NCBI RefSeq assembly: GCF_024347315.1
Contig: NZ_AP025460.1
Coordinates: forward strand, 2,170,001-2,234,000
Length of the DNA stretch: 64,000 bases
Reading direction: 5' to 3'
Source of the DNA: Vibrio atlanticus
GTDB lineage: Bacteria; Pseudomonadota; Gammaproteobacteria; Enterobacterales; Vibrionaceae
Positions within the stretch are counted from its first letter, which is position 1, and every line of letters starts with the position of its first letter. A program made the translations under genes and the position numbers. Shown here piece by piece: positions 17,126 through 25,192 of the stretch. The notes below the pieces were generated by a model. That model had not been told where the DNA came from, did not search any database, and worked only from the letters and a program-made list of their open reading frames with translations.

Positions 17126-20053
17126 TTACCCTTGTTGTTCTGCTAGCTCAATGGCTAGAGTTTGAATTTTGTTAATTAGAGATTTGAAATCTGACGTCTT
17201 TAGGCACGGATTCAAGATAGTGAATTTAAGCGCACTCTTACCATCCACGACCGTTTCACCAAGTACTGCAACGCCACGAGTCAGCGCCTCCAGTCTTAAC
17301 GTTTGATTCAGTTTGTCTAAATCTAGCTCACCGTTTGCTGACTGCTTATTGTTCGGCTTAAATCGGAACAGCACTGTTGATAGTGAAGGCTCCGCGAGTA
17401 GCTCTAAGTCAACTTGGTTTTGAATCAGGTCTGCCACTTCTAGCGTTTGCTCAAGAAGGTGGTCATACATATCACCCAACAGCTTTGGACCAACATTTTG
17501 CATAGTCATGAAGACTTTCAATGCATCAAAACGCTTGGTCGTTGCGATAGACTTGTCGACTAAGTTCGGCAGCTCATCGTGTTCACGGTTTAGGTAATCT
17601 GCGTGATGCAGAAGGTACTTAAAGTTCGCCTTGTCTTTCAACAACACCGCACCGCAGCTGATTGTTTGATAGAAAAGCTTATGGAAGTCGACACTCACAG
17701 AGTCTGCTTTTTCGATACCTTGCAAACGAGCTTTGTGGCTACTTAAAATAAGTGCACCACCGTAAGCACTGTCAACATGGAACCAAAGGCCTTGTTGGTT
17801 GGCGATGTCAGCAATCGCGTCAAGATCATCAATAGCACCGTGATCGGTTGTGCCCGCCGTACCGACAACAGCAAAAGGAATCAACCCTTGAGCTTTAAGC
17901 GCTTTGACTTCTGCGTCTAGCAAATCTGGCTTTATGGTGCCATTGGCATTGGTATCAACACAGCACACTGCCGCTTCACCTAGCCCTAGTAGCGAGGCAG
18001 ACTTTTGAACCGTGAAGTGAGATTTGTTTGAACACAAAATACGAAGCTTGCTCGCGTAATCTGGTAAGCCTAGCTTTTGGATTGAGTGACCATCATGTTT
18101 ATCAGCAATCCAATCTCTCGCTAACAATAAGCCCATTAGGTTGCTTTGCGTGCCGCCACTGGTGAAAACACCGTCCGCTTGGTCGCCAAGTTGGTATTTG
18201 TCGCACATCCAATCCACCACACGCTGCTCAACATAAGTCGCAGCAGATGCTTGGTCCCATGAATCCATTGACTGATTCAGTGCCGCAATAATGGATTCCG
18301 CCGCTACCGATGCCATTAAAGGAGGAGTATGAAGGTGTGCAATACAGTCAGGGTGTTGCACGAAGATGGAGTTTGCAGCGACAAGGTCTGCAGTGCTATC
18401 TACAACATCAACCAAAGCGTGTTGGTTGTTGTCTAGGTCGACAGCTTTGATAGCTGCTTCTAACACTTTTGGATCTAAACCCGAATAAGGGGTTTCAACC
18501 TGTTCAAAAACGGCTTTCATCGCTTGAGTGGTTTGGTTCATCACGCTAGCAAATTCGTCGCTACCGCCTAAACCTGTCTGGATGAAATGCTTATTCCATT
18601 CTTGGTTAGTTTGCTCGCTTGAAGCTGGGTCTTGTTGTAAACCGCCACCCGCTGCGATGATCGCTTCTTCCATGACACGCAGTGCAAAGTCGATCTGCTC
18701 GAAAGAGATAATCATTGGCGGAAGGAAACGAATGACCGAACCATCACGACCACCCTTTTCAACCATCAAACCGCGCTCTAATGCTGCTCGTTGAATCGCT
18801 AGAGTCAGTTCGCCGTTTGATTGCGGCTCGCCAAATTTATTGAGCTCACCGTTTGGTTGCTTGATCTCAGCGCCAAGCATCAAGCCTTTACCGCGAACTT
18901 CAGCAATACAGCCAACGCGTGATTGAATCTTCTCAAGCCCGTGACGTAAGTATTGACCTGCGATGTTCGCGTGCTCAACCAAGCCATCACGCTCGATGAT
19001 TTCCAGTGCCTTAGCGCCAGACACCATTGCTAATTGGTTGCCACGGAATGTACCGGTGTGCTCACCCGCTTTCCATGTATCAATGCTCTTATCGAACACA
19101 AGCAGCGACATAGGCAGTCCGCCACCAATCGCTTTAGATAAACATAAGATATCAGGGTTAACGCCTGACTCTTCAAACGCGAATCGATGACCCGTTTTAC
19201 CCACGCCACACTGAATTTCATCAAAAATCAGTAGGATGCCATGCTCATCACAGATGCGACGTAGGCCTTGTAACCAAGATGCAGGAGCTGGAATCACACC
19301 GCCCTCACCTTGTACAGGCTCGACGATCATCGCTGCAGGTTTCATGATGCCAGATTCATCGTCATTCAACATACGCTCGATGTAACGAATGCTCGCGTTA
19401 GCACCCGCTTCACCACCAATGCCAAACGGGCAACGAAGGTTGTATGGGAAAGGCATGAAATGTACGTCAGACATTAAGCCACTACGACGTTCTTTAGTGC
19501 CAAGGTTACCCATCATGCCCATGGTGCCGTTAGTCATGCCGTGGTAAGCACCACGGAAAGCAAACATGGTGTTACGACCTGTAGTTTGCTTGGCGAGCTT
19601 GATCGCTGCTTCCACAGCATCAGCGCCAGACGGGCCACAGAATTGAAGAACCGAGTTCGTTGAAAAGTCTTGAGGGAGAAAAGCTTTCACTCGCTTGATA
19701 AACGTCTCTTTTGCTTGAGTCGTAATATCAAGAGTCTGGTATGGCAAACCTGAATCGAGTTGGTCTTTAAGTGCTTGGTTAATCTCAGGGTGGTTGTAAC
19801 CCAGAGAAAGTGTACCTGCACCGGCCAAGCAATCGAGAAAGAGTTGGCCACGAGTATCTTCAACTAAAACACCACATGCTCGTTTAATAGCAATCGGTAG
19901 GCGTCTTGGGTATGAACGAACATCCGATTCATGCTGTTCTTGCTCAAGCAAAATAGCGTCGGGTGTTAGGTCGTAAGTTCCCTCTACGATAGGAACCATA
20001 GTTGAAAATGAATTTGCGATAGTATTAATATCGACTTCAAAGGCGGTAGTCAT
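17126..20053 (-). CDS. Fused diaminobutyrate aminotransferase / diaminobutyrate decarboxylase
   Basis: One 975-residue polypeptide contains two PLP enzymes. Residues up to about 470 are a class III aminotransferase that makes L-2,4-diaminobutyrate from aspartate semialdehyde. They include LIFDEIQCGVGKTG and the PLP lysine in CLSKAIGGGLPMS. From about 490 onward there is a group II decarboxylase that produces 1,3-diaminopropane, with FHVDSAYGGALIL and the PLP lysine in VDFHKLFYQ. The fusion is a known Vibrio arrangement. I start at the ATG at 20053, which has AAGGGGA six bases upstream; an ATG 17 codons earlier is open but less well supported. Confidence 0.92.
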   Translation of the reverse strand: MTTAFEVDINTIANSFSTMVPIVEGTYDLTPDAILLEQEQHESDVRSYPRRLPIAIKRACGVLVEDTRGQLFLDCLAGAGTLSLGYNHPEINQALKDQLDSGLPYQTLDITTQAKETFIKRVKAFLPQDFSTNSVLQFCGPSGADAVEAAIKLAKQTTGRNTMFAFRGAYHGMTNGTMGMMGNLGTKERRSGLMSDVHFMPFPYNLRCPFGIGGEAGANASIRYIERMLNDDESGIMKPAAMIVEPVQGEGGVIPAPASWLQGLRRICDEHGILLIFDEIQCGVGKTGHRFAFEESGVNPDILCLSKAIGGGLPMSLLVFDKSIDTWKAGEHTGTFRGNQLAMVSGAKALEIIERDGLVEHANIAGQYLRHGLEKIQSRVGCIAEVRGKGLMLGAEIKQPNGELNKFGEPQSNGELTLAIQRAALERGLMVEKGGRDGSVIRFLPPMIISFEQIDFALRVMEEAIIAAGGGLQQDPASSEQTNQEWNKHFIQTGLGGSDEFASVMNQTTQAMKAVFEQVETPYSGLDPKVLEAAIKAVDLDNNQHALVDVVDSTADLVAANSIFVQHPDCIAHLHTPPLMASVAAESIIAALNQSMDSWDQASAATYVEQRVVDWMCDKYQLGDQADGVFTSGGTQSNLMGLLLARDWIADKHDGHSIQKLGLPDYASKLRILCSNKSHFTVQKSASLLGLGEAAVCCVDTNANGTIKPDLLDAEVKALKAQGLIPFAVVGTAGTTDHGAIDDLDAIADIANQQGLWFHVDSAYGGALILSSHKARLQGIEKADSVSVDFHKLFYQTISCGAVLLKDKANFKYLLHHADYLNREHDELPNLVDKSIATTKRFDALKVFMTMQNVGPKLLGDMYDHLLEQTLEVADLIQNQVDLELLAEPSLSTVLFRFKPNNKQSANGELDLDKLNQTLRLEALTRGVAVLGETVVDGKSALKFTILNPCLKTSDFKSLINKIQTLAIELAEQQG

Positions 20054-20911
20054 AAAAGTCCCCTTGAATGTGTTCATACTCACCTCCATCAGACGCAATT
20101 GCACACCGTCCCTCTATTGATTTAGAGAGAATTCATAGTGAAACACGCGTATTGTCTAGAAATGAGATATAGCTGTACGCTCGCATAAGTCAAATGACGA
20201 ATACGAAATTAGGCCGTCTTAGGACAGCAAAAATTAGTTAGCGTGAGCTCAAGGTTCAGTAATGCTACTGTTTTGAAGAATTGGACATTTGTGCAGTATC
20301 GGACAGCTATGAAGAACTGACCCTTTTGGAAATGCAGAGCTGATTAGCAATGTTGTTATTAGTGTGTTCAATGTTGGGTTTCCCATTAGCATGGCGAATT
20401 GCGCCATAAGTATCCCGTCTATCAGCTAAAGGCTAGCTGATACCTACCCTACGTAATGTCCCAATCAGCAAGAATGGTCACTACGCGTATCCCCCAGAAG
20501 CAATCGTTGCTCTTCTTGAACATTGTTCATTCCGAGATTGCGCGGAAAAGTAACATAAAGTGAAATGAACGATCAATAGTTTTTAATAATCGCTTGATAA
20601 ATAGGAGCGGTGACTGACAAATTGCTGAAAATATCGACAAGTTAATCTTTAGATAAGGAGATCCCCGGTTCGCTCGTTCCTCGCGCCCGAGGATGACGAC
20701 ATGGGTATACAGGCGGTGTTAGTGAGGGCTTTGAGGCTGTGGCGCCTTTCCGTCATTCCCTAGCACGAGGAACGAGTTCATAGGGAATCTCGCTTTTAAA
20801 AGCTAAGTAATGTAAACGAACTTGATAGCAACATTTTGAGATAGAAAAGGAAGTTTGGGTGTGTTCAAACAGAAAGAGGAATAACGCATAAAAATCAGAA
20901 CAGCAGAAACC
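20054..20911. other. Long noncoding stretch upstream of the norspermidine operon
   Basis: About 860 bases have no credible gene on either strand. The stretch contains hairpins at 20392-20408 (ATGGCG with CGCCAT) and 20421-20441 (ATCAGCTA with TAGCTGAT), neither followed by a T run. It also contains the REP-like pair at 20658-20791. The part nearest the operon should hold its promoter and 5' leader. I see no pattern I recognise as a known riboswitch. Confidence 0.6.
20658..20791. repeat. Pair of inverted REP-like units (BIME-like)
   Basis: A reverse unit at 20658-20697 (GAGATCCCC to GGATGAC, with CTCGTTCCTCG inside) faces a forward unit at 20752-20791 (GTCATTCCC to GGGAATCTC, with CGAGGAACGAG inside). 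A 54-base spacer separates them. Both are related to the unit at 15738. The arrangement is like enterobacterial REP/BIME elements. Confidence 0.75.
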
Positions 20912-20944
20912 AAAAAGCCCGAACATTTCTGTTCGGGCTTTTTA
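20912..20944 (-). terminator. Terminator of the tRNA operon
   Basis: A 14-bp perfect stem (AAAAAGCCCGAACA with TGTTCGGGCTTTTT) has a TTTC loop and lies just after the last tRNA of the minus-strand cluster. Confidence 0.92.
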
Positions 20945-20947
20945 ATT

Positions 20948-21023
20948 TGGAGCGATACATCGGGTTCGAACCGATGACCTCAACCTTGGCAAGGTTGCGC
21001 TCTACCAACTGAGCTAGTATCGC
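20948..21023 (-). tRNA. tRNA-Gly (GCC), copy 2
   Basis: The 76-base cloverleaf has acceptor GCGATAC paired with GTATCGC, the T loop TTCGAAC and the anticodon loop TTGCCAA. The CCA end is encoded. It is identical to the upstream copy at 21227. Confidence 0.96.
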
Positions 21024-21059
21024 ATTTGCTACATCCGTTAAGACGTAGACTTTAATAGA

Positions 21060-21146
21060 TGGTGCCCCGGGCCGGACTTGAACCGGCACAGCGCGAACGC
21101 CGAGGGATTTTAAATCCCTTGTGTCTACCAATTCCACCACCAGGGC
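21060..21146 (-). tRNA. tRNA-Leu (TAA)
   Basis: This is an 87-base class II tRNA with acceptor GCCCTGG paired with CCGGGGC, a long variable arm (CGGCGTTCGCGCTG) and the anticodon loop TTTAAAA. CCA is encoded. The same tRNA type (leuZ) ends the E. coli glyW-cysT-leuZ operon. Confidence 0.95.
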
Positions 21147-21226
21147 ACGCAATTCTTTATTGCAATGCCGATTACTGAAAAGTAAAACACCATCTTAATG
21201 CTGACGCCAATCAACATTACAAATTT

Positions 21227-21302
21227 TGGAGCGATACATCGGGTTCGAACCGATGACCTCAACCTTGGCAAGGTTGCGCTCTACCAACTGAGCTAGTATC
21301 GC
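21227..21302 (-). tRNA. tRNA-Gly (GCC), copy 1
   Basis: This 76-base cloverleaf is identical to the copy at 20948, with anticodon loop TTGCCAA and CCA encoded. The order Cys, Gly, Leu, Gly on the transcript differs from the E. coli cluster by an extra Gly gene, consistent with a tandem duplication. Confidence 0.96.
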
Positions 21303-21329
21303 ATTTTCATTACTCTACGAAAGAGATAA

Positions 21330-21403
21330 TGGAGGCGCCTCCCGGAGTCGAACCGAGGTCCACGGATTTGCAATCCGCTGCATAGCCACTCTGCCAAGGC
21401 GCC
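21330..21403 (-). tRNA. tRNA-Cys (GCA)
   Basis: This is a 74-base tRNA with acceptor GGCGCCT paired with AGGCGCC and anticodon loop TTGCAAA. CCA is encoded. It is the first gene of the tRNA operon. Confidence 0.96.
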
Positions 21404-21454
21404 TTAGTAACTCCAATCGAATCGCTTATTGCCATCCTCTTGGGTACGGGATGC

Positions 21455-21482
21455 ATTCTACGGATTCGAGCGTTTGAGTCAA
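21455..21482 (-). promoter_or_regulatory. Promoter of the tRNA operon
   Basis: On the minus strand TTGACT and TAGAAT are separated by 16 bp and followed by a GC-rich discriminator (GCATCCCG). This layout is typical of stringently controlled stable-RNA promoters. It lies about 50 bases upstream of tRNA-Cys. Confidence 0.75.
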
Positions 21483-21640
21483 TATTATTTTTGTATTTTT
21501 AATTCGTTTGAATAGATTTTATACGAAACAGGCTAAATAGCTGACTTTGTGTGCAAAGCACTTTGTGGACAGGCTATTCAAAGGAGATCTATATCACATT
21601 AGATATCCACTATTGATAATTTAACCCTAGGTTAAAGATC

Positions 21641-21664
21641 AAAAAAGCGAGCCTCAGCTCGCTT
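21641..21664 (-). terminator. Terminator of the varA-uvrC-pgsA operon
   Basis: On the minus strand AAGCGAGC pairs with GCTCGCTT around a TGAG loop, followed by a run of T. It lies 6 bases after the pgsA stop. Confidence 0.88.
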
Positions 21665-21669
21665 CTTCA

Positions 21670-22227
21670 TCAATGGTGTTTTTCGTCTAACAAATCATCT
21701 TTGGCGGCCATCAAGTATTGCGCCATTGACCAGTAAGTAAGAACCGTTGCAACATAGAGTGCAATGTAACCCACCCAAACCATCCAGTCATCGTATCGCC
21801 AGATAAGTACCCAAAGAGCAAACATCTGAGAAACGGTTTTCACTTTACCAACCCAAGATACCGCAACGCTTGCACGTTTACCGATTTCAGCCATCCATTC
21901 ACGAAGCGCCGAGATGATAATTTCACGACCAATCATGGTCACCGCAGGGATAGTCACCCAGATCGAATGATAGTGCTCGGTAACTAAGATAAGAGCAGTA
22001 GCAACGAGCACTTTATCCGCCACAGGGTCAATAAAGGCACCAAAGCGAGACGTTTGCCCGAGTTTACGAGCCAGCATGCCATCTAGCCAGTCAGTAAAAC
22101 CCGCTACCCAAAACACCATTGCAGCAGCAAAAGGAGCCCATTCATAAGGTAGGTAAAAAACAACAACGAATACTGGGATTAAAAATAGTCTCAGTAAGGA
22201 CAAAATGTTAGGTATATTCAAACGCAT
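21670..22227 (-). CDS. pgsA: CDP-diacylglycerol--glycerol-3-phosphate phosphatidyltransferase
   Basis: PgsA commits CDP-diacylglycerol to phosphatidylglycerol and cardiolipin synthesis in the inner membrane. The 185-residue protein has several hydrophobic helices and the CDP-alcohol phosphatidyltransferase signature [20 protein letters not shown] followed by AFIDPVADK, with all four metal and catalytic aspartates. It starts with [14 protein letters not shown], as is usual. The order uvrY-uvrC-pgsA-tRNAs is the same as in E. coli. Cardiolipin synthase, the next step, is encoded at 52.9 kb. Confidence 0.96.
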   Translation of the reverse strand: MRLNIPNILSLLRLFLIPVFVVVFYLPYEWAPFAAAMVFWVAGFTDWLDGMLARKLGQTSRFGAFIDPVADKVLVATALILVTEHYHSIWVTIPAVTMIGREIIISALREWMAEIGKRASVAVSWVGKVKTVSQMFALWVLIWRYDDWMVWVGYIALYVATVLTYWSMAQYLMAAKDDLLDEKHH

Positions 22228-22273
22228 ATTATTAGGCTCTTATCAATTGCGCTTTAATGGTGCGGGATTTTTA

Positions 22274-24106
22274 CTATTGTTTCAATGCTTGATAAATGTT
22301 TTCTGCCAAAGAATGACTAATGCCCGGCACTTTGGCTATTTCTTCAACAGTTGCACGCTTAAGTTCTTGTAAGCCACCCATATATTTCAACAAAGATTGA
22401 CGACGTTTCGGCCCTACCCCTTCGATTCCTTCCAAAGCACTGGTTCGGCGAGTTTTACCTCGTTTCGCTCTGTGCCCTGCTATCGCATGATTATGACTTT
22501 CATCACGGATGTGCTGGATAAGGTGCAACGCTGGTGCATCGCTTGGCAAGTTAAATTCCTCACCTTCAAGAGTAACTAAGGTTTCTAAACCCGGCTTACG
22601 GGTCACACCTTTCGCGATACCCATCATTCTTGGTCGAAATGGCCAATCACCCCAATATTGAGAAACAATCTCGTGAGCGCGATTCAGTTGCCCCTTACCA
22701 CCATCAATGAAGATGATGTCTGGAATTTTATCGACATCAAGTTGCTTCGAGTAACGCCTCTCAAGAGCCTGAGCCATGGCCGCATAGTCATCACCACCAG
22801 TAATCCCGGTGATGTTGTAACGACGGTATTCGGGTTTAACCGGCCCTTCTTGATTGAACACCACACAAGACGCAATTGTGCTTTCACCCATGGTATGACT
22901 GATATCGAAACATTCCATTCGTTTAATCGCATCCATCGACAACACTTCTTGAAGCTCTTTAAAGCGCTGGTTGATGGTCATCTTGTGATTAATCTTGGTG
23001 GTAATAGCCGTCAATGCATTGGTATTCGACAGTTTAAGGTAACGACCTCGAGTACCTGAAGGGTTGGTATTAAAGTGAATCTTACGACCCGCCACTTCAC
23101 ACAAGGCTTCTTGAATCGGTGTGATATCTTCCATCAAATCGGCATTGAGAATCAAACGAGTTGGGATGGTTCTCGCTTCATTATGCGCAAGATAGTATTG
23201 GCTTAAAAAGCTCGAAAAAACCTCTTCTCGCACCGTATTGTTGGGGATTTTCGGGAAATGGCTTCTACTGCCTAAAACCTTGCCTTGGCGAATCATCAAG
23301 ATATGAATACACGCTACGCCATTCTCTTGAGCAAAGCCCAACACGTCCATATCTTCCATTGAATCGTCGGATACATATTGTTGTTCTTGCACGCGTCGAA
23401 TCGCTTGGATTTGGTCACGGAACGCGGCAGCTTGCTCAAAGCGAAGCTCTCGGCTTGCTGTGTCCATCTTTTCGATGAGCGTCTCAAGGACTAACTTGTC
23501 CTTCCCTTGCAAGAACAGACGAACGTAGTCGATAAGTTCACTGTACTCTTCATCAGAGATGATTGAGCTGACACATGGCGCAGCACAACGGCCAATCTGA
23601 TACATCAAACACGGGCGTGTTCTGTTGGCATAAACCGTATCTTCACACTGGCGAGCAGGAAAGATTTTTTGTAGTAGGTGCAACGTCTCACGCACAGCGC
23701 CGGAATCAGGGTAAGGACCAAAGTATTCGCCCTTTTTCTTTTTAGCACCACGATGCATCGACAAACGAGGATGCTTGTGACCGCTAATAAAAATATAAGG
23801 GTACGACTTATCATCACGCAAAAGTACGTTGTATTTAGGCAAGTACTGCTTGATGTAGTTATGCTCAAGGATGAGCGCTTCTGTTTCCGTGTGCGTTACA
23901 GTGACATCGATCTTGTCAATATTGCTGACTAAAGCGCGTGTTTTTTCACTGTCGACTTTTTTACGGAAATAACTGGAAAGGCGTTTTTTGAGGTTCTTAG
24001 CTTTACCGACGTAAATAACAACAGCCTCGGCGTTATACATTCGATAAACGCCGGGCTGCTCTGTTACTGTCTTGAGGAATGAGACTGAGTCAAACAAGTT
24101 GGTCAC
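22274..24106 (-). CDS. uvrC: Excinuclease ABC subunit C
   Basis: UvrC makes both incisions during nucleotide excision repair. The 610-residue protein has an N-terminal GIY-YIG nuclease domain ([24 protein letters not shown]) for the 3' cut and a Cys-rich segment ([13 protein letters not shown]). A UVR domain near residue 205 contacts UvrB. A C-terminal RNase-H-like domain ([10 protein letters not shown]) makes the 5' cut and is followed by a helix-hairpin-helix pair. It lies 15 bases after the response-regulator gene, and the two are probably cotranscribed as in enterics. Confidence 0.97.
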   Translation of the reverse strand: MTNLFDSVSFLKTVTEQPGVYRMYNAEAVVIYVGKAKNLKKRLSSYFRKKVDSEKTRALVSNIDKIDVTVTHTETEALILEHNYIKQYLPKYNVLLRDDKSYPYIFISGHKHPRLSMHRGAKKKKGEYFGPYPDSGAVRETLHLLQKIFPARQCEDTVYANRTRPCLMYQIGRCAAPCVSSIISDEEYSELIDYVRLFLQGKDKLVLETLIEKMDTASRELRFEQAAAFRDQIQAIRRVQEQQYVSDDSMEDMDVLGFAQENGVACIHILMIRQGKVLGSRSHFPKIPNNTVREEVFSSFLSQYYLAHNEARTIPTRLILNADLMEDITPIQEALCEVAGRKIHFNTNPSGTRGRYLKLSNTNALTAITTKINHKMTINQRFKELQEVLSMDAIKRMECFDISHTMGESTIASCVVFNQEGPVKPEYRRYNITGITGGDDYAAMAQALERRYSKQLDVDKIPDIIFIDGGKGQLNRAHEIVSQYWGDWPFRPRMMGIAKGVTRKPGLETLVTLEGEEFNLPSDAPALHLIQHIRDESHNHAIAGHRAKRGKTRRTSALEGIEGVGPKRRQSLLKYMGGLQELKRATVEEIAKVPGISHSLAENIYQALKQ

Positions 24107-24121
24107 TATACGATCTCAGTG

Positions 24122-24766
24122 TTAAAGGGTCTCAGTGTCTAACATTCCATGTCTAATCGCTAAATGCGTCAGCTCTACATCGCCACTGATATCCAGCTTA
24201 CTGAACAAGCGGTAGCGGTAACTGTTGACTGTTTTAGGACTTAGATTGAGTTGTTCTGAAATATCCGTCACTTTCTGACCTTTGGTAATCATCATCATGA
24301 TTTGAAGTTCACGTTCAGATAAGTCTGCGAATGGATTTTCAGACGCAGGCGAGAATTGGCTCAAAGCCATCTGCTGCGCAATTTCTGGTGAAATGTATCG
24401 TTGGCCACTATTAACCACTCGAATTGCATTTACCATTTCATCCGGACCTGCCCCTTTAGTAAGGTAACCAGCAGCTCCAGCTTGCATCACTTTAGTTGGA
24501 AACGGATTTTCCGTATGAACAGTTAAAACGATGATTTTAACATCAGGGTTGAAACGCAAGATTTTCTTGGTTGCTTCTAAGCCACCAATACCAGGCATAT
24601 TCATATCCATCAAAATAACGTCAGTATTGTTAGTACGACACCATTTTGCAGCATCTTCACCGCTTTCAGCTTCCCCTGCTACGTTCATTCCACGGACGTC
24701 TTCAATAATACGTCGTATCCCTGTGCGAACCAGCTCGTGATCATCTACAAGGAAAACATTTATCAA
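24122..24766 (-). CDS. varA: Response regulator of the VarS/VarA (BarA/UvrY, GacA) system
   Basis: This 214-residue NarL/FixJ-type regulator has a receiver domain with phospho-acceptor Asp54 (VILMDMNMPG), the acidic pair Asp8-Asp9 and the conserved lysine in GYLTKGAG. A LuxR-type helix-turn-helix (LSERELQIMMMITKG to SPKTVNSYRYRLF) follows. Linkage to uvrC marks it as the UvrY/GacA/VarA orthologue, which activates the Csr small RNAs and through them quorum sensing and virulence in vibrios. The sensor VarS/BarA is not in the window. Confidence 0.93.
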   Translation of the reverse strand: MINVFLVDDHELVRTGIRRIIEDVRGMNVAGEAESGEDAAKWCRTNNTDVILMDMNMPGIGGLEATKKILRFNPDVKIIVLTVHTENPFPTKVMQAGAAGYLTKGAGPDEMVNAIRVVNSGQRYISPEIAQQMALSQFSPASENPFADLSERELQIMMMITKGQKVTDISEQLNLSPKTVNSYRYRLFSKLDISGDVELTHLAIRHGMLDTETL

Positions 24767-25192
24767 ACTTGTATCTCCACACTATTAATTGGCTCTGCAA
24801 TCACTGTATCGTTTCATCTGTTTGAAACAATTGAACAAAGGAACAGTGAATCGCAGCATTGAGTATATCTTAACTTAATTACTAAAAAAAAGCTCTGTTG
24901 AATATGTGCTGAAACACGAACTTTAGCAAGTACTTATTAACAAACAAGCCAACTAAAACAACAAGCTTTTTCTAAAAATCAACCAGTTAAAACAACACCC
25001 AATAAAATTACACAAGATAAAGATATTTTCAATACCATTGAATAGCCATTCGCGACAATTTCACTTATTTGCTTATAGAGTCCCGTTATTTGCCTCTGTT
25101 AACTAGAATTTAGTTAGTATTTTTGCTGCCGGTTATGCGCTGAGGGTCGCTAGGTGGTAGTATTCGATTCCCAATTTCAATAGGTTACTACA
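24767..25192. promoter_or_regulatory. Divergent intergenic region varA / polB
   Basis: This AT-rich 426-base spacer must hold the promoters of both genes. I looked for a LexA site (CTGT-N8-ACAG) because polB is SOS-controlled in E. coli, and did not find one. I see no RNA gene or terminator. Confidence 0.5.

Noticed and set aside
20895..21152. Open frame of 85 residues on the minus strand
   Set aside because: It runs through tRNA-Gly and tRNA-Leu, so it is a shadow of RNA genes.
25080..25192. Possible LexA box upstream of polB
   Set aside because: CTGT occurs, but no ACAG follows at the right distance.
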